Assembly: GCF_901709675.1 (NCBI RefSeq)
Contig: NC_051095.1
Span: forward strand, 12,413,956 to 12,477,955
Direction of reading: 5' to 3'
Length of the DNA stretch: 64,000 bases
Source of the DNA: Syngnathus acus
Lineage: Eukaryota; Chordata; Actinopteri; Syngnathiformes; Syngnathidae
Of the stretch, positions 32,617 through 45,091 are shown piece by piece; position 1 is the stretch's first letter, and the number at the start of each line of letters is the position of its first letter. The position numbers were made by a program, and so were the translations under genes. The notes under the pieces were generated by a model that saw only the letters and a program-made list of their open reading frames with translations, made no database searches and was not told where the DNA came from.

Positions 32617-35467
32617 TTTTAACCCTAAGAAATCTTATATTAATTTAGAACTAAGTTATTAACTTTTTGATACAGATAAATAGATTGATCGATAGATAGA
32701 TCGCAAATGATATAGCAGTATATATTAATTTCATACACCCTAATTAGTATATTTAAAATATAGTATTGTCATTTTCATTAACTTTCTTTGCTGACGGTCT
32801 GTGAGCAATCACAGGACTTGACTGCTTCAAAGTATTTTTTTTCAATATTATAGTTCTATGACACATTACAAAGCATCGCTATAGTACTGATAATACTTAT
32901 TTTTAAAACGTGCTTTACTCCTTTGATGTCTAACACTTTTCAGGTCATGGTGCCTCCCTCTTGGCACTGGGACATATACACTACCCCTCAAGTGTCAATC
33001 TATGTTGCTTGAACTCTCCCACTTGTGGAAGAAGGGAGTGAAATGTACGGGAAACAACGTTCTCCTAGGCTGCCCCCCCCCATTATTTCCTGAAAATAAA
33101 ATACTTTTGGCAAGATACATGATATTCATTGGAAGACTGCCAATTTTTAGATGTCAGTCATCACCTAGCACAAGCTGAGGCATGTTGACGATCAAACCCC
33201 CAACAGGAGTTATGAACCAGGAATGCCAGTTTTGGAGTCCAACCAAAACTCATTCCTCAGCTTGCCAAGAAGGCATTGAATTGCATACTGTTTGTGTGAG
33301 GTCAAACAAAATCCTTCAGCAGTTTTAGCTCAAACCTGTTGGAGGGCTGCACATGTTCAGTGTGCAGGTAAATACAGTAAAATATAGCAGACACACGGTA
33401 GTCAATTGTGTGGAGATCGAGGCCTTCTCATGAACTTATTGCGTGATACACCTTCAAGGCTTAGAGTAGTTCCAACGACACAGATCACGTATCCCGCATG
33501 CGTGCACATTAGAAGACTGATTACAGTTTACATGAGGATGCATCATTCACTGACAATGAACAGGAGCGCTGTGATTACACCCTAAAGTGGCCTCCGGGGG
33601 CCCAGACTGTAAATGATATCCCTACCTGTAATCATGGAGGTCACTGAGTGGTGGAGAGAAGCGAAGGATTTGCGGTTGAGCAGCGCAGGTGGGCACAGTG
33701 GTGCAGCTTTTGAAGTCCAAAGTAATGGGTGGCTAGATAACGGGAAAGGAGGGGAGATGACATCAGATGTCAAATATGAAAAGCACAAACAGTACAATTA
33801 GTTGGGTGTGCATTTCTCACGAGAGCTTTGAAGCAATGCCATATCGGAGCTATTAGAGAACATAGATGGACATGAGAATGTTGGGGAATGACGAAAAAAA
33901 AAAAAAGATAATGTCAGTCTTCCAATGATATCCAGATCTGTGAGACGTGCGAGACTCAAAGAGCTGTTGTCAGAGAGTCTAAACAGTGCCGGCCTTCATC
34001 TGCTCTCACTCACCACCATCACGTCACGATGCCAAATTGTGGAGCTTTTTTGTTGCCGGGTACCGTTTTGTTTTGACTGTCTTCATGGTTATGACTCTGC
34101 TCGCATATGTCCGACTGCTTTTCCTTATGAATACACCGCCATCATCAAGGGTTATGTTGCACTTGCAAATAAAAAAAACACAAAGCAACATCGGAAAGGC
34201 ATTTAGTCATAATAATGATTAAATGAAAACGTGTTACCATGGTGATTCATGTGCAAAAACAAAGACGGCTCTTCAGTATCTTCAAGGAGAGTCAGATTAA
34301 GAGCACGTTGGTTCAAAATTTGGTCAGGGTAAATCTATAAATTGAATGAGACGCTTTTGTGACTTTGGCCTGTACAAATAAACCTCATTTTGAAACAGCG
34401 TGACTGCTTTTTCAAGATATTTTTTTAGCTTGACAATTCCATGAAATCTCAGTTTATTTTCTCGAGCTCAACAGCTTAAAAGTAGATTGGCAGAAGGTGA
34501 TCGATTTTATCTCGTTGATGCTCGGCCAAGGGCTCCACCAGATCTATAAACCATTCCTCTCTTGTTTTGCAGGTTACCTTGGAGAGGACATAACGTTGCC
34601 TTTTTGCACTTAAGCACCAGATTCCCTTCAGAAAGACTTTGAGTCTGAGCCAAAACGAGGCCACGAAAACATTTGCCGGGAAGAAAATATAAACAAAGTG
34701 AAGACAGACCCAAACAATTGCCGACCACAGTTTAACCCAAATCATGACGATGGCTTCCTTTTTTGCTTTTTAGTATTAATGTCAGTTACTACACGCACCC
34801 TGTCATCCAGTGGAAAAAAAGCAGTCTGCTGTAAACACTTTGTTTGGCTCTCATATATGAAAAAAGTAACACATGATCCCGAATGAAACCATTGAAAAGC
34901 TTCACTGCAAAGCCATCTTTGGAATGACCTTTGCTGTGTGACATGTTATTTCTCACATACACCAAACAGCAGGAAACTGCCATAAGCGCAGCTCCCTTGT
35001 CATGTCACACTGGAGTTACGATCGCCAAGATAAAGAGCAGATCTTTTCGCTGAAAGAAAAATAATCTGAGGGCTGGAGATTTGGATGAAGACAGAGAGAA
35101 TGCTTTGGTGACTGAAATAGATGTGGAGGAAGAGCAACGTCTGGGAAAAGAAAAAGGAGTATTAGAGAAAACTGGACTGTTTCCTCGGCTCTCCATGCCA
35201 GAATTGTGCAATTTTTGTGTGGCAGTCGTCCAGCGGGACTCATTTGGGGAACGTTGCCGAGGCCCGAGAGGGAGGTCCACTTAGATAGAGAATTATACTT
35301 GATGAAGACAAAAGCCAGAGCGCACTTCTTTTTGACATTTTTCATTGCAACTACAAGAAAACACTTGGAAGCATTTGTGCTGAAAGCAGGACCGTGGCCA
35401 ATAGTAGCCAATTGGAAAACTGAGCTACTTTCCTTGACACGTTTTTTGTTTTTTTGCTTTTCTCCAG
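32329..35467 (+). other. Probable synpo 5' intron
   Basis: Lies between the donor GTAAGT at 32329 and the pyrimidine-rich acceptor ending CTTTTCTCCAG at 35467. It contains a TTTA/TTAC tetranucleotide run (about 32527-32615). No other coding exon is visible. Confidence 0.4.
32527..32615 (+). repeat. TTTA/TTAC tetranucleotide microsatellite
   Basis: TTTATTTATCTATTTATTTA grades into about nine uninterrupted TTAC units ending at 32615. Confidence 0.92.
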
Positions 35468-35553
35468 TAAGGAGTAAAGCTTCAACAGGGAGTTTCGATC
35501 CAACTGGGACACAACACTTCCATAAAAGACTGTGATTTTAACTTGGAGTTACA

Positions 35554-38500
35554 ATGGAGATGGAGAAAGGACACATATCTTTGCGTAGAGGAGTGAGCTG
35601 GAGTCCAGGAGGATTGACTAAATCTATCCAGGCGGCGCAAAGCACCACTGTGGAGGAGTGCAACGCGACACATGAAATGACTAGACTCAACACGGAACAG
35701 ATGAGCAGCAAAACAAGTGAGTGTTTGTGTGCTTTCTCTCCTCACTTGACGAGAAGTGTCTTTGAATATGGTGTGTGTGTGTGTGTGTGTGTGTGTTGGG
35801 GGGGGCTTAGAGGAAAGGGGTGGAAGGCAAAACGTCAAAACCGAAAAGGTTCCACCTTCTGTGTAACTGGAGAAGGCAAAACGCTCCACGAAACATCTGT
35901 TTCCATACAGCTAAAATTCACACAAGCCCGTCAGCAATGGAAATGTAATCATCAATAAAATGTACAGCGCAGCGACTGACAGCCATGTCTGACTAAGCCG
36001 CTTCAGCCCCTATTAAATAAACATTGCGTTGTCAAAAATCATTATTAGTGAAAACATTGAATCATAATTTGAGTCAAGAACAATTCAGTCGGAAGACGCT
36101 GGATTAGATACACTCGAGATCCAATTCAAGATCTTGCAACAATTTGGGGAATAATTACTTTCTTTCTCCATATTATCTTGTGCGCGACCTAATATTGTGA
36201 CCAGTTAAGTGTCTGTTATAGAGATCACCAAATGCATCACGGCTTAAGAAACAGCTTGATGTTGGCTTACACCTCTGCAAAGACCTTTTACACAGAAACA
36301 CTATCGGGTTGGTTTTAACCTCTGGGCTCTTCTCTTATCCTCCCACGGGATTCACCTAGAGTTTAGGTCACATTCAGTCCAGGAGATCCCAGGACCTTTT
36401 TTAATCCTGGCCTTTCCAAACCGCCTCTCACAACAGCCACTGGGACCAGTGGCTGTCATCCCGCTCAGCCTGCAGCCAGTGCCTGACGAAAGATAACATC
36501 CGACAGGGTAATCTGACCTTTGATACACAAAATGCAGGGTTAGCCCTCTGACTCGAAAATCCCCCCGTTGTATGGGAGTTTTCTATCCCATGGAAGGGGG
36601 GAAGGGGGCCGATAGCAGAGGGATGAGGTCGTGAAATTGGACGTGGTGAGAGAAAGTGGGCGTGGACGATTTGATATCATGGCTCAGGGCTTTGAGTTTT
36701 GTCTTCGCTGCAGGACAGGAAATTCCTATCCCAGCCACGGCAGGTTGGAGTTTATGCCTTCAAAGAGGCCAGGCACTCAGGGAGAGTGCGTAATCAACAC
36801 ACAGACGGACAGGGAGGGTAGCGGGGGTCAGCCACTGGGGCTCGGCGAATTCTGTGCACTAATCCGTATGCACATAAACTGGAGTATCTCCCTTTCCAAC
36901 GAGGGTCAAACACTTTTCGGCTGTCATTCGACATTAGACGACGATAAGCCGCCCACAGACTGGTCGCTTCTCTTGAATTGTCAGAACAAAAGGCAGAGCT
37001 GACATCCAGAGTTTCTCCACAGAAGCCATAAGCTCTGCTGAGGTTTTTTTTCTTTTCTGTATTTATTTTTAAGAAACGAAGCCTTATTAAAAGTAGCGCA
37101 ACAGAGCCACAGGCAGGCAGACAGGCGGCGCAGGCTCCAGCTGCAGACACCCTCCCTCTCTGTGTGCTGCTGGACTTGCTAAGAAAAGGAAATTGGAGCT
37201 TGTGCCACACTACAGAAAGGGAAAGGGGTGTGTGAGACCAGCAGACGCAGTTCTGTGGAAAACTCGTTGGGACGTACAAAGCGGCAGAGCTCTCTCTCAA
37301 TGTGACAGGGGAAGGTAAGACAAAAAATACGCCACAGTAGGATAGCCGGCACAAACTTACAGGAAACTCTTTTGTTGATTTGAAACTTTGACTTGTCACG
37401 TTTTGCTAACTTTTGCTACTTTGATGACATGTATGTATCTTCCGTAAACAGTTTCTGATGAAAGTACTGGAACTCAATTGTTTAAATGTCAAAAGGATTC
37501 AAAATTATGCAAATGAACATACTCTCTGTTTCATTGTTGTAAAGTTTTTAATCACTGTCATCATGGTAGATTAATGAACGTAGATTGATTTAGATAACAA
37601 ACAAACAAAAAAAACTATTTTAGTCGCGAGCGACCAGGGAGACTTGCGTTTATTTTGAGACGCTGTCGATGATGTGAATATCATGTGCCTGGATTTGCAC
37701 CTGTATGTTACCTGATAACTAATCTGGCTCCCACTAGAGGCAAATGTTTATAGTCAAGACATTTCATTTCAAGCTTCACTGCTCTGGTACCGTCCCTGGG
37801 CAGAAATTATTCAAAGATAGATCCTAATAAAAGTCATTTTGGGGACAGCCTTTAAAAGAGAGTTCAAATCTTAATAAACCATATGAAGACATTTATACTA
37901 TTTTAAAGTCAATCATAAAAGGATTTCATATTTTATATTCTTGATCACTCAGGGGCATTTAACTTGGAAGAATCAATTACAAATGCATATAGTGCACTCA
38001 GTTTTAGTCAGTGACAATAAAAGCTATAAATGACATGCATTATACCAATCTGTAATTCTTTTTGGAACGACACATAATTACTTTAAATAATGTAGCTGTC
38101 TGAATAAATCAATGTATGGAACAAAGAATGAGTCATGCTTCCTCCAGTTGCCATGGGAACCTCCTGAAGAGACTTGATATTTCTTCCGCCGGCCAGAATT
38201 ACATGAATGAGATGAATGATGTATAACGTGTGGCCGGAACCAGTAATTATCCTTCGACTTCACGTTATTCATCAAATTATGCCATTTGGGAGGTCAGTTC
38301 ATAACCTGCAGCTCAAATGATACTTTCGTGTACTTTTTTTTTTGTTTTAAAATAAGACTATATTAATTTATCGTGTTTAACAACTGAGGTTTTTGAATCT
38401 GTTGCAGTGAGAAAGCAGTCATGTTGGAAGTTTAAGCAGGGGGTTTTCTCCACAGTGGAAGAATGCTCAGGGAGGGACTTGACCAGATTGCAGAGGAAAT

Positions 38501-41500
38501 AACTCTGCTGCTTGGAATGGAACTCTTAAGCTCAGAAAACAAACTATAATTTTAAGCAGAGGCATGCTGAATACTGTCATTTTTCAAGCAACACAAAGCA
38601 AATGGACACCACTGGCTTTTAAATTCTGGTCAATAAAGTTAAACTTGTGGTTTGTTTGAAATCAGTTGATCGTTACTTTCTTCCGTTCTGTTCTTCAAAG
38701 CACTCCAATGAGATTCAATTTGGTGGTTAGGGAGTCGTTTGTCTTTGTTTCAATTTTCGAGAAGTAAATAAAGCAAGTCGCCGTGATTGACCATAAATCA
38801 AACAAGATGACCTACATTTCTCTTTTACTAACCAACGTGCCCCTTTACTTTTTCTTTCCCTCTGACAGATCTATCCAGGAGTGTCAGTTTATCTGAGAAG
38901 GAGCTAAAAGAGGCCCGCCAGAGGAGCCACATCATTGCAGCTCAACTCACCGTCCCTTCCAGCTCCAGTTCCAGAGGCGTGCAACTCTTCAACCGGCGCA
39001 AGCAGAGGGTCAGCGCCTTTACACTGGAAAGCGCTGACGTGTGCTCGAAGGAGGACAAAAGTGGCAACGTGAAAGCCAACCCGTCATGTAGCAAACTAAC
39101 ATGGGCAGAGAGAAGTCGTGAGGAAAAGGACAAAGACTTGAACTACGAGAATTGCACTAGCAGCCCACTATTTGTGCCTATCGGGAGTATACCAGCAACA
39201 AGTGATAACATGGAGGAACAAGGCAACCGCCATGTCAAAGAAGATGTCGCTGAGCCCAGTGGTATCCAAGATAGGCATTTTCTCCCTGTAAAGGAAATAG
39301 ATGAGCAGGAGGAGGAAGAACAAGATCCAATCTACAAAGAACTTGAAGGCAAAGTCGTGGATGAGCTTCCACCCGAGAGAGAAAATACGAATCCGATCGC
39401 AATGAGTCTCATGGAGAGAGAGGCGGCCATGAATGGAGATCAGCCGGGAACAGCTCCTCTTGAAAAGCTTTCGAATGGCTGCCATGGGCCTCCGATGACT
39501 GCTGTGTCGACCTCGAAGCAGACCACCATCATCAATCGAACTGCCAGGCCGTTTTTCTCACCGCTGACAGTGCAGTCTCACGAAGCAACGAGTCTTATCA
39601 CGGACAACCTCCCTTCTCGTTCTGCATTCAGCGCTCCCCAGCCAGAGGTGGTTTCACCTCCGCCTCCCCCGGCATATCCCACACCTCCTCTACCGGCCTT
39701 CACCGACAAGCCTCCAAAAAGCGATTACATCAGTTCACCTGTTGCGTCTAACACTAACTGTCCACCACCCGCTGCCTTTACTGCATCTCAGAGTGCCACT
39801 TCACCCCTTCCTCAATACGGACCCCCAACAGCGCCAAAGCCTTCTACCTTCGTTCCTCAGCTGTGTTCAGGGAGGACGTCAGCGCCACCAATCAAAACGG
39901 GATTTCTTGAGGATAGTGCTGCCAAGCGTCCAACGAAAAAGCCAATGTTCACTTTCAAAGAGAAGAAGGTTGTATCGCCAAACCCTGAGCTTCTTTCTAT
40001 GGTGCAAGGGGTGGATGAAAAGAAGAAGCATAGGCATAGATCTGTGCCTGATCCCGCATCTGAGGAGGAGTTACTCGCTCTGGGTGCAGAAGCGTCCAAT
40101 TTCCTCGCCAAAGAGGATGACAGGGCTGAAGAAGCCAAAGCCCCAGAGTGGACCTCTTGTCTTAAGAGCTCCAGAACCTATACACGAGTAGAACACAAAC
40201 CAGAACAGAGCCTGAATGATGCATCAGGTAAAGGCGCTGAGCTTTTTGCCAAGCGCAGGTCCAGAATGGAGAACTACGTCATTGAGAATCAGAAGGCAGG
40301 TCACCATATTAGATCTCCTTCTCCAACAATGTCTTTGCCACCATCTTGGGTTTACCCATCCAATATGCCGGGTAGGGTCAAAGCTATTGCGAAAAACTCG
40401 GACATGTGCGCTCAACTTGCACAAAACATGAAAGCCCAACAAAGTGCAAAGCCAAAACTAAGACAAACGGCACCAGCGAGACAAGTTCAAGAGACGCCTC
40501 CTCTTGAGAATGGCTGCTCCAAGATAGAGATGGACCTCTCAAGACACCGACCCTACCAGCTAAACTCATCCCTCTTCATCCTTAAGCCAGTCAAAGACCC
40601 GCTGAGTACCCTTCCGAAAGGAGCACCTCAGTCCAGGAACGAAATGACTTTTTGTCGACAGACTTCCTTGCCTAACAACCCTGCTACTCTCTTTCGCACC
40701 CAGTCTCAATCTCCCCAGCTTCCGGTCGGCTCCATCACAAGAGTAGAGTATCCAGAAAATGCGTCTTGCGGAAAGACATCAGCTGCTTTTTCTCCAGCCC
40801 ACGTGTCATCTAATCGGCTGGGGATTCAGGCACCAAGGCCGAGATTTTCTGCCAAGAAAGCGGGGATTGAAGCACAGGTGTGGAGGCCTTTTATCTTTTA
40901 AGATCTTTGACGTGGTGATTGCTAAACTTTATTTGTCATCAAATTTGAACCCTTTTCCTTCTACCTGCACCTTGCTGTGTTTTCTTCCTCTTCCTTTGCT
41001 TCCCTTAAACTCCTCTTAAAATGAAATTACCGACGTGACATATTCACATAACATAAACGCCAAATTATTCCTTACGGGAGAAAACAAAAACGGCAATTTG
41101 AATTAAAGTTGCTGATTTCATCAAGTAACACCTGAGGGATTAACCTGAGTTCAAATAAAAGTGTGTTAACATGATAAGACGAGTTTTCGTGCCCAATGCT
41201 GCAAGGCACTTTAGCACCCAAATGCCTCCATCTTGAGTAGCTCAATAAAATGAATAACAACGTTGCTTTCCTTCTTCCACACGGTGTGTTTTAGTTATTT
41301 GAGGAGCAGGGTGATGCTGTTACAAAGCACTTTGACAGATGTGTCATCTGCTTTATGAGCTGCTATTTGCAATTTAATGCTGCTCGCTGAAGTGGAAATG
41401 CAGCCATAGAATTCCTTTTATGTCTTTCTATCTGGAGAGTAATTTGCTCTCTCACCACCATTTTTTACTCCACATGTTGCTGAATTCTTTGATGTTTACC

Positions 41501-43707
41501 ATCTGCAGAGTGCGTGCTAATTTGCTTCCGGGACCCGCATCAACTTTATTTTCATGATTTCGAGCAGCAATTTCAGAATGGTTTGTTCAAAGGAAATATA
41601 TTCATTGGTAATTTTTTCCCCGGGTGTTTGCATGTCTGTTTCCCTTCCTAAACCTTCATTCACGTTGTGTTCTAATTGTGTTTTAGGTGAATTACTTCTT
41701 CTCTGATTAAAGCTTTACGCGTTCACTCGTCTGTGACCTCCTCCTCCTTTTTCGAATTTCATATTTTACTTTCACTTTTAATGAATATGCAACTTTCCTG
41801 GCATTCTTGCCGACACTGCAAAACCTTGCTCATCCTAGATAAATAATGACTGATAATTTTGCATATACAAATGTCGACACAAGCATATTTCATAACATGA
41901 TGGATTGAATAATATTTTGCCAGTTACTTCAATATCTGTTACACACTGAGAATGCAAATCACGTCATGAAGGGCTCGGAAATTCTAAGAACTAAACTTTT
42001 AAAAAGCCCCTCAGGGGGGAGAAGTCTTCACATTATTATTCAATTGAGATGATGCGATAGTATTTGATAATGTTTATTGGGTGCTTACATGTTGTTCGGC
42101 CAAGTAACCTCAAATCCCTGCCTGCAAAGGCCATGCATATTCACAGTAACCTGAGAATGGCATATAAAACTAGGTCGACATGGGCTATTGGCTAGGCGTA
42201 GTGGCACAAACAAATGCAGGGGATTCAAATTCATGGCTATGACCTTAATGCCACTGCGATTATGATAAATATTATTTAGGTTGAAGAGAATCCCCGTATT
42301 TAAAAAGACGTGTTATTTCCCGTGCATCTCTTTCGGAGCGAGTGATGAACAAAACAAAGTATATGCCACTGCCAAGTTGGCCAGCCGTTGTATATTTTAC
42401 GAAGGACTGCAGAGTAAAAAGCTATATTTGTTGTGGTCCAACAGAGTCCAAGGGAAGCCTCCGCAACTGAACCAGCCAGTGCAACTCGGCTGGGCCTTAC
42501 AAGGAAGTTCAGCAGCCCCGACTGTCTTGGCGGTACAACGTGGACGTCCGGTCTTCAAACACAGCGTCCCCCCGTGACCATCTCTGGCCGATCGGTCACA
42601 TCACCCGTTCCTTTTTCAAGGGTTACAAGAGGCCAATCTCCTATGAGCAGCCAAAATATTCAGCTTTCCACAGTTTCGTCAGCTTCCGGAACCAGGCCGC
42701 CACAGACATCTACATCCACATCTCCATGCTCCCCGCCTTGGGGTTCAAGATGCCAATCCCCAATGGCACCCCAGAATATCCAATCATCCACCCATTCCTC
42801 TGGTCATGATTTCAGATTCCAAACATCCCATTCCTCTCGTTCGCTACCATGGAGTTCAAGGTGCCAGTCCCCGGCAGTCAGTTCGCAATCGACACATGCT
42901 TCGCATATTTCGTCTAAAACATCCACAAACACCTGCCCAATCTCTCCACCTTGGGGATCAAGATGCCAGTCTCCCATGGTGAGCGCGAGTACCGAGAAGT
43001 CCACCCTCTCCTCACTTTCTTCTTCCAGACCGTTTCAAACATCCACAACTGCACCTCACCGTTCTCCTCCTTGGAGTCCAAGGTGTCAATCACCAATGGT
43101 AATCCAGACTTCTGCTATTTCTACTTCCAAACTTTCCAAACCACCAACAACCACTTCTCCTGTCTCGCCACCTTGGGGCTCACGTTCCCAGTCTCCTGCA
43201 CTTTCTCATACTAGTTTGTCTTTCCCCTCTGCTCACCGTCTGTCCATCTCCTCTGCCTCTTCTCCTGGTCCCCCACCCAAGGACATTCGCTGCATGTCCC
43301 CAATCAACAATAATTTCGAGTCAAAGGCTAACCATCGAATGCTGGCAAAGAACATAATCAATGCAGCCAAACGTAAGAACAGCCCCTCGCCGGGTGCGTT
43401 GAGCGTTCACAGTTTACCCATCTCGCCTGTGGGATATTCCCACCATGGCTATGACTGCAAACCATTCCAGTCACAACGGCTGGGGGGGCAGTCGCCCATC
43501 TTCACCAGCCCTCCACCAACCCCAACACAGCAGATCTGCTCCCCAGTGAGGCTCTACAACACACGCTCGCTAACTGACTCTGATGCGTCCATTGAGTCCG
43601 AGGACTCGGGCCTGCGGTTGCCTGGCATGCATTCATACAACACCTGTCCCCGCGGTTGGGGCGGCAGTCTGAGGGTGAAGAAAAGCACCATCTCCACCGA
43701 CCTGTGA
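35554..43707 (+). CDS. synpo: Synaptopodin, long form
   Basis: Coding exons 35554-35716, 38869-40877 and 42445-43707 join in frame to about 1144 residues. The ATG at 35554 is preceded by an in-frame TAA at 35539-35541. Conserved blocks include SVSLSEKELKEARQRS, RGVQLFNRRKQRVSAFTLES (about 90), NRTARPF, KTGFLEDSAAKRP and MFTFKEKKVVSPNPELL, LGAEASNF, ASGKGAELFAKRRSRMENYV, SPSPTMSLPPSWVYP, RPYQLNSSLFILKPV, AGIEAQ (724) and NIINAAKRKNSPSP. A PPxY motif (PPPAY, about residue 320) is a WW-domain ligand. No PDZ domain is present, which separates it from the SYNPO2 relatives. From family knowledge, it is a proline-rich, disordered protein that bundles actin with alpha-actinin in podocyte foot processes and dendritic spines. 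The dctn4 neighbour agrees with human synteny. The last exon carries SPPW-SRCQSP repeats. Confidence 0.94.
35771..35796 (+). repeat. (GT)n microsatellite
   Basis: 13 GT units followed by TTGGGGGGGG, about 55 nt past the synpo start-exon donor. Confidence 0.95.
37015..37314 (+). other. synpo: Candidate alternative 5' exon of synpo
   Basis: A G+C-richer, purine-rich stretch ends GACAGGGGAAG at a strong donor GTAAGA (37315). It would splice to 38869 and skip the ATG at 35554. The last ATG in it is followed at once by a stop (ATGTGA), so translation would have to start downstream. The 5' limit is arbitrary. Inference from donor strength and composition only. Confidence 0.3.
40878..40901 (+). CDS. 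synpo: Alternative short C-terminus of synaptopodin by read-through
   Basis: If the donor GTGTGG at 40878 is not used, the frame continues after AGIEAQ for seven residues, VWRPFIF, to TAA at 40899-40901, giving about 731 residues. Mammalian SYNPO is known to produce short and long forms that differ at the C-terminus. The donor is a weak match to consensus, which fits partial use. Inferred. Confidence 0.6.
   Translation: MWRPFIF
40902..42444 (+). other. synpo last intron / short-form 3'UTR
   Basis: AT-rich non-coding sequence ending in a weak pyrimidine tract and AACAG at 42444. Several AATAAA-like strings (for example about 41154 and 41244) could serve the short form. No repeat recognised. 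Confidence 0.55.
42730..43205 (+). repeat. synpo: Coding repeats SPPW-x-SRCQSP in synaptopodin
   Basis: Five strong units have their CC[T/A]TGG codon pair at 42736, 42847, 42949, 43069 and 43171, that is 111, 102, 120 and 102 nt apart, all multiples of three. The core reads PPWGSRCQSP with small variations (PWSSRCQSP, PPWSPRCQSP, PPWGSRSQSP). Weaker units flank them (TRGQSPM at about 42630, DIRCMSP at about 43290). The linkers are Ser/Thr-rich. Confidence 0.9.
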
Positions 43708-45091
43708 GCTTGCAACAACCGGGGTTACATTGAGACATCTCGAAGCAGCAAAATTCCTGATTGATAGTTCAATTAGCAACCGATTGTGACTTATGGCCTT
43801 ACAGTGACAAGAACAAGCTTTTTACATAAACAATTGTGGTAGCTTGTACGCTTCCGGCATACTAAAAGGACACATTAACCAAAGATTTCTTTTTTTTTCA
43901 CTTCACTTTGAATGAATGTTATACTTTACAGTCTCACAAGGAGCATACCTTAGCTTTCCTAGCTCATTAGCAATGACTGATCATTACTTTTTGAATTTTA
44001 CAATCGTTGTGTACTGTTCAAAACAACATTCCTACTTTATTAATGACCACATGGATTATTATGCTCCTAATACTATGCAGCACAGTGGTAATCACTAATC
44101 ACACTATCACACATGACAGCAGTGTATGTCTATTATAATCCAAGGGAAATTGCCATACATAGTGCAATACTCAGTATAACATAGTGTACATACTGTATGT
44201 TGCTTTTTATTGCATTTGCTGAAGTGAATGTAAACTTAACAGAGACAGAAAAGAGAGTAGAGGGGATGTGATGTGGCATTAGTCACCCATTCAAAAAATG
44301 TTTGAGAGTGATTCCCCAAGCTTTTAATTGCTGGTGCAAATGAAAGGACTTTAGAATGGATGGGCATTTGACCAAACTTCTTAAATTCATTGTTATTTTG
44401 TTTCTTTATTTGATAGGGGTGAGAAAACCTCTCTGAATGTTGTGGACCCCTTTCTGTGCCATTGGCATATTGGACCGATTTTAATGCTACCTGAAGGACT
44501 TGCTTGTATGAATGTAATGTTGACTCCCTCCCCAATTTGCTGATAAACCAATTTTCAGTGTTACATCTATGAATATGCGGAAAAAAGGATTTTAAAAATG
44601 TATTTTGAATGCAGAGTATGTTCCTGATCATATCTGGTAAGTTGCTTTTTCTTGGCAACTTGATTTGCAAGTTTTGTTTCATTCCTAAGCAAAACGAAGC
44701 GATTTCAGTCTGGATTGTCTCCAAATAGCGCTTTGTGCAATTCCGTTAGTTGCCAAAATGGATGTAAGTGGCCGTGGCCTTCAAATCAACAGATCCGAAA
44801 AGCGATCCTTGCACACATCTTGCCCCACCATACGTCAGCAAACACAGCACATCAACTGAGTTTTTTGAGAGGCATGGACACCTGCTTGGTGTTGACCTTC
44901 AGCAGGATTAAACCTGTCGCCGTCAATGGATTGGTTTCAGTAGGACTTTGGACAGGCCAACCACTCCTGACACTTTTCATTTAGACTTTGGCAAGCATTT
45001 CTTTTTTGATGGCTCTGTGATTATGCAATTGCATTTTTACACAACTAACATTCCATACTTGCATGATGTCTGGAAATCTTTGAATAATAAA
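43708..45091 (+). other. synpo: synpo 3' untranslated region
   Basis: Follows the TGA at 43705-43707. A long reverse-strand open frame (44236-44724, 162 codons) crosses it with no recognised domain. The inferred end is the AATAAA at 45086-45091. Confidence 0.55.
45086..45091 (+). terminator. synpo: Probable synpo polyadenylation signal
   Basis: AATAAA about 1.4 kb after the long-form stop codon, followed by GTGGTGACAC. Confidence 0.5.

Larger units (their letters stand above)
35717..38868 (+). other. synpo intron with alternative promoter/exon candidate
   Basis: From the donor GTGAGT (35717) to the acceptor TCTGACAG (38868). It contains a (GT)n tract at 35771-35796, a perfect hairpin at 36433-36456 and the candidate exon ending at 37314. 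The remainder shows no recognised repeat. Confidence 0.6.

Noticed and set aside
39168-40442. Several open frames overlapping the central synpo exon in other frames and on the reverse strand.
   Set aside because: They shadow a long, well-conserved synaptopodin reading frame.
42540-43214. Alternate-frame ORFs across the synpo last exon.
   Set aside because: They arise from the repetitive coding sequence; the synpo frame is supported by phase, length and motifs.
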